This document shows, piece by piece, positions 57,102-64,000 of a stretch of 64,000 nt of DNA. The translations under genes and the position numbers were made by a program. Every line of letters starts with the position of its first letter. Position 1 is the first letter of the stretch. The stretch spans positions 33,208,446-33,272,445 of the forward strand of contig CM056724.1 in the NCBI GenBank assembly GCA_029844215.1, given 5' to 3'. The notes under the pieces were generated by a model. The model saw nothing but the letters and a program-made list of their open reading frames with translations. It had not been told where the DNA came from and did not search any database. This DNA comes from Przewalskia tangutica (Eukaryota; Streptophyta; Magnoliopsida; Solanales; Solanaceae).

Positions 57102-58534
57102 CTATTTTGTTTCTTTTTTGTCCTCTTTACAATTGGTGCTGCCTCTGTTTATGGTAACAACTTTTGACGAAATTGTTTCAACTGCATTTACTGAACATTT
57201 GCAGCTTCCCAGAAATACCCTTTTCCTTTGAAGAGACCTCTGTTGCCTCACTGTATTGTCATTGCTCGAACTACTGCTGCTGCTGTTGTTACTACTTCGA
57301 CTAATTTCCAAATTCTTGTTGCATCGAATTTTAAGATCTTGTAATGCTATTTCTGGTGTTTTGACCAACCCAACACGAAAACGACTGCACATTGTCAACT
57401 TTCGATTGGAACTATTTATGTTTCTGTGCTTAATCTTTGAAAATTGAACTTGGGGTGTCGGACTTGCTTGAGGATGAAACTGGTCTCGAATCCGAGGTTT
57501 GTCCGAGGAACATAGAGAGCTTGTAATGGAAGTGTCGATACTTGAATTTATAACCCCAACTGAAGAGTGACAATGTTCCATCGATTCTGTCCTGAAAAAG
57601 AAAATGTATCAATCGGTAACGAAGTCAGAATTTTTAACATTCAATCAGTAACGAAGCCAGAATTTTTAACATTCTCAAAGAATATAAGAATGACACGCTC
57701 GAGATTTAAACTTGCGATCTAAAGCAATTTTTAAATCACATTTTCCCGTTTGACCAGTATTTCATTAGCTGCAAATAATTGGTTTGGGAATCAATTTCTC
57801 AAATGTTGATAAATTTTTGAAAAATTTGATTGAAGATTAATTCAATTGAAATAATGATTCACTTATAAATCTTTTAAGTAACGTTTTTACCAATAACTTC
57901 AATTTACCAAGGTAAAAAAAATAACTTCAATTAACCAATACTCTTTTTTTTAAAAAAAAAAATCAAATATTTACTATTAAGCTCTTCAAAAAAATACTAT
58001 TGGAACGTCTACTAGAATTTATGTCAGTAATCAACAACATACCCAGTATAATTCCACAAATGGGATGAAGAGGGTAGAGTGTACGCATCTCTTACCCCTG
58101 AGAGGTAGATATGTTGTTTCCAGTAGAATTTATATCAGTAATCGAATTCAACAATTTATAAACATAAAGAGAAACTATTATTACCTTATTTGTTGAGTAT
58201 AATTTCCGGACAAAGGGTATTCAGTTGAACTCGCTTCACTACATGTAGTTTGGCCCCTAGCTACGGTGTAATGGCTATCACTTGGCAAGCTGCTTGAATA
58301 GTGTAGAGGTAAAATTTGGCCTTGGAAGAAAACTTCATCTGCACTGCACATTGTTGAATTTTTCAAAAAAGAGCAGAAATTAAAGTCTTCTTGTGTTACA
58401 CTTCCACTAGGAGATTCTAATTTTCTTGTTTTGCTCTCTTCATCGCGGATTGATAATGTTTCTTCTTCTTCTTCATCCTCGTGGTCGTCCTCCTCCTCCT
58501 CTTCATTGTCAATAGAACTAGAGTTCAGCCACAT
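57102..58534 (-). CDS. Acidic Ser-rich protein, MAKR-like (two exons)
   Basis: Exon 1 is 58534-58185 and exon 2 is 57591-57102, joined over a GT...AG intron (58184-57592; donor AAG/GTAATA, acceptor TTTTTCAG/GA), giving 279 residues in frame. The N-terminus has an acidic run (EEEEEDDHEDEEEEE). CSADEVFFQGQILPLHYSSS resembles the ADELFxxGQIxPL motif of membrane-associated kinase regulators, which modulate receptor kinases at the plasma membrane. RFRVGLVKTPEIALQDLKIR is a second conserved-looking block, before a Ser/Asn-rich and basic tail. No clear membrane segment or signal peptide. The family call is tentative; the gene model is strong. Confidence 0.65.
57615..57685. repeat. Tandem duplication in the intron
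   Basis: Two copies of ATC(G/A)GTAACGAAG(T/C)CAGA ending TTTTTAACATTC, about 33 bases apart. Confidence 0.75.
58033..58123 (+). mobile_element. SINE, TS-like, in the MAKR-like intron
   Basis: CCCAGTATAATTCCACAAATG, AGGGTAGAGTGTACGCATCT and GAGAGGTAGATATGTTGTTT match the TS-type SINE body. Target duplications TAGAATTTAT(G/A)TCAGTAATC (20 bases, one mismatch) at 58013-58032 and 58124-58143. Truncated to 91 bp. Confidence 0.8.
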
Positions 58535-58576
58535 TTTGCCTTTTTCTATTGAATTGAAGGAAGTAGAGATTTTGGG

Positions 58577-58592
58577 TCCATATAAATATAAA
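58577..58592 (-). promoter_or_regulatory. Possible TATA element of the MAKR-like gene
   Basis: On the minus strand TTTATATTTATATGG lies about 45-55 bases before the ATG at 58534, close for a TATA box. Weak. Confidence 0.25.
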
Positions 58593-58619
58593 TTAGGAAA
58601 AATGAAAATCAGGAGATAA

Positions 58620-59099
58620 ATAGAAGGTAATTAAGTAAAGCATAATCAGAAATTTCATCAATACTATTCCATATATACTCTCACTAAAGGTGTTTGACTG
58701 AAAATAATTGTTTTATCAAAAAAGGAAAAGAATTTAGCACATACCAAAAACATGATCTTAATCATATGGTTATAAGAGTGTCATAAAATTCCACTTTGGT
58801 ATATTATGTGTATGAGCAATATCTGAATAAGCAAAACTAAATTAGGAAAAAGGATGAAGTGAAAATCAGGACACAATAAGAAGGTAATTAAGTAAAGGGC
58901 ATACATTATAAGGGTGTTGGTGGATCAAAATGGTGACATCTAAACAGCTTGTTGAGCATCAAAACTGGTGGCAATCTAAAGAAGGTGATTTCAGTGATAA
59001 TTGGACTACCCTATACTTTGTCCTTCTAGAGGTGAAAATTGATGAAATTGAAATCTAGCTCTCAGACTTTGTTAAAATAATTTGAGTTAAATTAAATTC
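58620..59099. other. Spacer upstream of the MAKR-like gene
   Basis: Two similar segments (AAATTAGGAAAAATGAAAATCAGGA ~58590 and AAATTAGGAAAAAGGATGAAGT ~58840, each followed by AGAAGGTAATTAAGTAAAG) show a ~250-bp duplication. Confidence 0.55.
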
Positions 59100-59660
59100 A
59101 AGACATATTAGTCCGAATAAATAAGTGGACTAATATAATTAAATTAAGTTCAATCCAATTTTATTGGGTTAGTCCATTGACTTGGGTTACAAATGATGAG
59201 CCCATTATGTTAAGCTCAATATGTCATTTTATTCTAGAGGCCCAAATTGATATCATCTGTCAAATGACGTGACACGCTAAGTCAAATGAATGAGCCAGTA
59301 GAATCACGTCACATGATAAAATAACACTGTGCCTAGTCAAATCAAAGGCCAACGGAAATGTGTCACATGCAGAAGTGACATGTTTCGATCAATTAAATAA
59401 TGTCATGTCAACTTAAGTGTGTCCTTATCACAACTTCTTCATCCTACAACTATAAATAGAGTACAAGTAAGGTGAGCCAAGTCTTACCTTACTAATCCTA
59501 ATGAGGTAATGAACAAACCTCTACTAATTAACAAGCATGAAGAAATAAGAACTAGAAAAAAGCTAGGTATTCTATTTTTATCACAGAGTTTATAGTACAC
59601 TCTATATTGATATTATAAATGAGAATGCTTAAGTAATGTAAAAATATAAAAATCAAGAAT
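59100..59660 (+). mobile_element. LTR-like sequence
   Basis: AACTATAAATAGAGTACAAG at about 59449 is a strong TATA context followed by a short leader-like region. The preceding 350 bases have the repeated CACGTCACATGA/TGACGTGACACG segments often seen in LTR promoters. Ends not found. Confidence 0.4.
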
Positions 59661-59744
59661 AAAGTTGAGTTATCAACCTAAAGCTTCATTTTGGGAAAAG
59701 GGTCAAATATACATTAAAACTTTAGTAAAATGATCACATATACC

Positions 59745-61259
59745 TAGGGGTGACAAAATTAGCTCAAACCCAAATGATCCGCCCAACCCGCCCAAGATTT
59801 TATGGGGTTTGGGCAAGAGTGATTTTGATGATGGGTTGATTTGGGCTAGCCCAAGTTGACTCATCATAAATCAACAGCCCAAATGAGCTCATGATGATGC
59901 CCAAACTTGACCCACGAAAATAATTAATTTTAATGATTAGATTCCACTCTAAATTAAAAACTTATTTATAAATAATTATTTAAAATTTCTTTTATTATTT
60001 CAGAACAATAAAAATACACCAACGCACCTCCAACCACACTATCCATCCACCCTACCCCCTCCCCTATACCAACCCCCACTCAAGCACTGAACCACCATCA
60101 CACCTCTGCCCCTACCTTGCCTACTCCACCCCACCCCCTACCACTCCATCCCACTTCTACCCCACACTACCCCATATTCCACCCTACCCCCCTCCCCCGC
60201 GTCTACCCCATTCTCGAATTTCTATTTAATATTTTTTTTACTTTTATAAATAATTTATAAAAAATATATATTTTCTTACATCCCGTACCTACTTCCATCC
60301 TCAATTTTATTTCATATTTTTGTTACTTTAATAAAACAATTAATTAAAATATGAAAAAATTCTTACCTCCCCTACCCTCCACCCCACCCCACCGCCCACC
60401 CCATCCTCAAATTTCTATTTCATATTTTTGTTACTTTTATAAAAGAATTATTTAAAATATGAATTTTTTTCTTACATTCCTCCCGCCCCTACCCCTCCAC
60501 CCCACCTCATTGTCCCACCACATCCTCAAATTTTTATTTCATACTTTTGTTACTTTTATAAAAAAAAAATTATTTAAAATATGATATTTTTTCTTATCAC
60601 ACCCTCCCCACCCCTACCTCCACCCCACCACATTGCCCCACCACATCCTATAAAAATATTTAAAATATGAAAAAAATTCTTACCTCCTCCTCCGCCCTAC
60701 CCACTCCTTGCTTTATCCTCAAATTTTTATTTCATATTTTTTGTTACTTTTATAAAAAAAAATATTAAAAAATATGAGATTTTTCTTACCTCCCCCTCCC
60801 CCTAACCCACCCCCGCCCTACCCCTTTCTTAAATTTTGATTTTATATTCTTTTTACTTTTATAAATAATTTATAAAAAAAATTGATTTTTTTCTTACCTC
60901 CTCCCCGCCGCCTACCCATCCATTTTCACCCCATTGTCCTACCCCATCCTCAAATTTCTATTTCATATTTTTTTTGCTTTTATAAAAAATGAAAAAAATC
61001 TTTAAAATATTATTCTTATTTTAAAAATTAAGATATGAAAAAATCAAATATCATACAAAATAAAATAACATCATAGAAGATAAGTTTAAAATTTGTAAAA
61101 GCAGTGGGTCAAGTTGTGTTATGACCCATCATTTAGCCCATCTTGACCCGCCCATCTTAGCCCATGTAATTTTTTGGCGGGTTGGGCATTGGCCTATCTA
61201 TTAATTCAGTCTATCTTGACCCGCCTAATTTCAGCTCAAACGACCATCTGTCACCCCTA
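59745..61259. mobile_element. Non-autonomous hAT-type element, 1515 bp
   Basis: Ends TAGGGGTGACA and TGTCACCCCTA are inverted repeats, with near-identical 8-bp duplications (CATATACC at 59737-59744, CATATATC at 61260-61267). Subterminal zones carry repeated GACCCGCC/GGGCGGGTT motifs. The interior is repetitive and non-coding. It shares TAGGGGTG ends with the element at 15991-16980 but has different internal sequence. Confidence 0.8.
60020..60990. repeat. C-rich / AT-rich tandem repeat in the hAT element
   Basis: About eight units of roughly 110-120 bases. Each combines CCACCCCACC-type cytosine-rich sequence, ATCCTCAAATTTCTATTTCA, and an AT block (TACTTTTATAAAA, AAAATATGA, TTCTTACC). Confidence 0.8.
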
Positions 61260-61349
61260 CATATATCCTATTCAAAGTATGGGGTCATATTTACCATCCG
61301 TTAGTTAAAACTTATCAAATTTATCCTTTGTTTTTAACGGATTGGACAC

Positions 61350-64000
61350 TGTCACGCCCTTTTTCGGCCGCGACATTTTCTAAAGCGAGCCCTGCTTAGA
61401 AAGTGTTAGAGAAGAAAATAAAGTGCTAAATATTAAAAGGGTGCTAAAAAAAAAGGTTTTAAAAATGCTAAAAGGTGCTTAAAGGTGCTAAAAGATTAAT
61501 TTTAAAGCTAAAGGGTGCTAAAAGTGCAAAAATGCTAAAGGGTTCGCGAGAGTCGCCACCTAATTAGTTTGGGTGAATTAGGACACCTAAATGTTTAACT
61601 GGTTTAAAGTAAAACATTAACTCCATTCTTTATGGTCTGCTAAACTTAATGAGATTCTGGGCAAGGGTTCTTTATTAATCTAGATGGAAGGGGTTAGGCA
61701 CCCTCTAAGATCCGCTAACTTGCGGTTATCCTGCCAAACCTAGGGTAATTATTATATTTAAAGAATGCATGTCTTAAAAATATAAAGGATGCTTTCAAAA
61801 AAAAAAAAAAAAATTCCAGCAAGGCTTATATGTAAAAGTCAAGGTCAGTTTAAAAAAAAATGTGCAATTAGGATGCCATATTAGATGTAGGTAAAACAAT
61901 AGTAAGATATATGCAAGTATTCGTATACCCTGAGAGTATATATCACTTAGCATGATAACGTAATATTATTGTGATAGGGAAGACGTGGCCTGCTGTATTT
62001 TCTTACTCTGTATTAATTTCAACACGATTTTAAGAATGTTTTTGGCAAATAATATCCCAGTTTATTATGCAAGTGTAGGGTATTAAGTGATCTATTGTAA
62101 CTATTTAAACAAGGCAAGGCGAACCTAAAGTAATTAATTTAAGGCAAGCAGGTCAAACTTATTTCTAGCTATTGATTCAAGGCTAAACTATTCTAAATGC
62201 TAATTAATTAGTGTAGCGTTTAGACAATTAATTTACAACAAATAAATGAGGCAAAATAAATAATAAGTAAAGATGACTCGAAGGAAAGGCGGTGTCGTTT
62301 CGCCGGCGGCTTGGATTTTCAGAGCGGAGATGAGGATACACACGACGCGAGTTTTCACTTTTACTACAATGAGTCTCGCCATGAGACTCTTTGTTGCTCC
62401 GATGCGTTTTCATGCAAAAATAAGAGAAGATAAAGAAAAGGATTAGTACGAGCCCCAAATAATAACAAACAAGTACTAAGTATAAGAATTCGCACATATG
62501 ATTTAAAACATGTATGCCTGGTTGAATTGCGGGATAGAGGAATAGGCGAGAAGCAAATGAAGAGAAGCCGAACCCAAATATAAATACTCGTAAGGCGGGG
62601 TTAGGCAATATGCGAGGAGGAACAATTAATTCCGGGAAAAAGGGGCAAATCCGAATGCGGGACGGTATAGGGATAGCGTAGAAAAATGTGAAAATGGCGG
62701 GAGACCCGATAAGCAGTATATAGCACAATGGCATACTTAAATATACATTCAATTACTACCCAAAAGCTAAAGCAAGCATATCAATGTGTTTTAAGAACAA
62801 CTAAATAACACCAAAATTATGTTTGAACTCAGAAACCTCCATACATAGCAAACAATACACAGATTTAAACCCCCTGTATTCTGAACCTTCCATACTGCAT
62901 TAGTATGTTTTCCTTGCGGGGATCAACAGATGAATATCTTCTTATTAGATAATATGAAACATGTAATAGTCTTATTTCCTTACTCCAAATAGCCTGTTAT
63001 ACTTGGTTTCGTTTTATTACTACAACTGAATTAATGCATGGATCGTGGATACAGAATTGAATTCCTCTTACATTTTGCCTAACCACATTATTGAGTAAAT
63101 TCCACAGATGTAGACCAAACAAATAGCTTCAATACACCGGTAGAAACACGTGTTATACCAGATCCATCATAGCAACAATTCAAACATGTATGACAACGAT
63201 GAAAACGACACACAACATTAAGCTTCTTGATCTATCTAGACAAGACATAATAAGCATACCGACGAATCAAACCATGCTAATCGACTACTAATACCACCAG
63301 GAAGAAAGGGAATTCAGGGACACCTGATATGACTCGACTGGAACAAACATACTGGAGCAATCACAAATGGACTGATTATTAAAGCATAATATTGGACTCA
63401 ACAACCATTCTGCAATTGTCATTTTTTCCCTATTTTTCTGAATTTGCAAATAACAAGTTTATCACCTCGCCAACAGAGGAAACTCAGATGCACGACTGGC
63501 TATGGCACATAAACAGGACACAACATTATATAAGTCATAGAGGGATTTGATGCGTATGCAGCTTAACCGAACAACAAATAAGCTATGAGACAATTAAGCG
63601 ATGGCGATATTATATTTGTGCATCATCAAGCTTATACTAATCTCGAGTTATGCAAACAAACTACTACACGCGTTTAATACGCACAATGCACGAAATGCCA
63701 AATGGCGGAAAGGATTGGGATTTACCTTCTCGGACAATGCGGGCGGCGTATCAAGTCGTCGGTCCGCTCGGCCGGGCTTTGGGTTTGCGATCACGAATGA
63801 GAAGGGTAAAGCGCTGGCGATTTTTGGCTAGGCGAGAGAAGGATTAGTGATCCACTGTTTACGCCTATTCCCTCTGACTGAGCTCTCTCGTATATGCCTC
63901 ATTGCGCTCTGCTCTGCGCTTTCGCCTAAATTGCTATGTGGTTCCTAACTATTGCTAAGGAGAAAGCGATTGCTATCTCACTGAGCCCTTAATCGATGCC
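61350..64000 (-). mobile_element. Ogre/Tat-like LTR, runs off the window
   Basis: Begins TGTCACGCCC on the plus strand. The section 61545-61740 (GTCGCCACCTAATTAGTTTG ... GTTAGGCACCCTCTAAGATCC ... ACTTGCGGTTATCC) is the reverse of 8180-8360 in the giant LTR, and 62280-62405 is the reverse counterpart of 7484-7580 (GAGCAACAAAGAGTCTC). No primer site flanks its 3' end at 61350, so it is a solo LTR or truncated copy; the 5' end lies beyond 64000. No gene seen: the open frames inside are short and unsupported. Confidence 0.7.

Noticed and set aside
62228..62752. 174-residue minus ORF with hydrophobic stretches
   Set aside because: It lies in an Ogre-like LTR, shows no recognisable domain, and the matching region in the other LTR is not open.

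Overview
The window is nuclear plant DNA, almost certainly from a Solanaceae species (tomato, potato, pepper, tobacco or a relative). The basis is an old Solendovirus-type endogenous pararetrovirus, SINE families and very long LTR families I associate with nightshades, and an F-box/LRR gene of the VFB/SKIP2/ACIF1 type. There are no bacterial or organellar features. Only two genes look like intact host genes: an intronless F-box/LRR gene (19041-20672, minus) and a two-exon gene for a small acidic, serine-rich protein resembling the MAKR group (57102-58534, minus). The rest is mainly layered transposable elements, many of them dated relative to one another by intact target-site duplications (TSDs).

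Layout. 1-12770: a broken endogenous pararetrovirus (3' protein fragment, promoter and leader, tRNA-Met primer site, movement-protein gene, protease region, rearranged 3' part). It is split at 2350-9986 by a solo LTR, which itself holds a 4.75 kb Ogre/Tat-like solo LTR (3685-8439). 12771-18990: AT-rich spacer with a papain-like protease relic, a copia gag fragment, unassigned exon-like ORFs, a hAT-type MITE with perfect 8-bp TSD, and a SINE nested in a small inverted-repeat element. 19041-20800: the F-box gene. 21000-25475: SINE, LINE fragment, two copia gag fragments head to head, and an LTR. 25476-28783: two pogo/Tigger-like DNA transposons in tandem, one with its 3' end inverted in place.

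30258-48033: a minus-strand copia element invaded by an Athila-like element (E1, minus, 32168-40685). Beside it lies a CACTA transposon end invaded by a second Athila-like element (E2, plus, 41137-47951). E1 and E2 point away from each other and form a large inverted repeat. 48034-53014: gypsy RT fragment, L1-type LINE fragments, and a minus-strand gypsy LTR with primer site. 53015-57060: two SINEs with long TSDs, a copia 3' end, and a solo LTR. 57102-58620: the MAKR-like gene, with a SINE in its intron. 58680-64000: an LTR-like stretch, a second hAT-type element full of C-rich tandem repeats, and a minus-strand Ogre/Tat-like LTR that runs off the window.

Nothing here is convincingly a new biological system. 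The points most worth checking are the in-place inversion in the pogo copy, the 71-bp intron-like insert in its neighbour, the divergent Athila inverted repeat, and the indel-dominated differences between LTR pairs, which may be partly technical.
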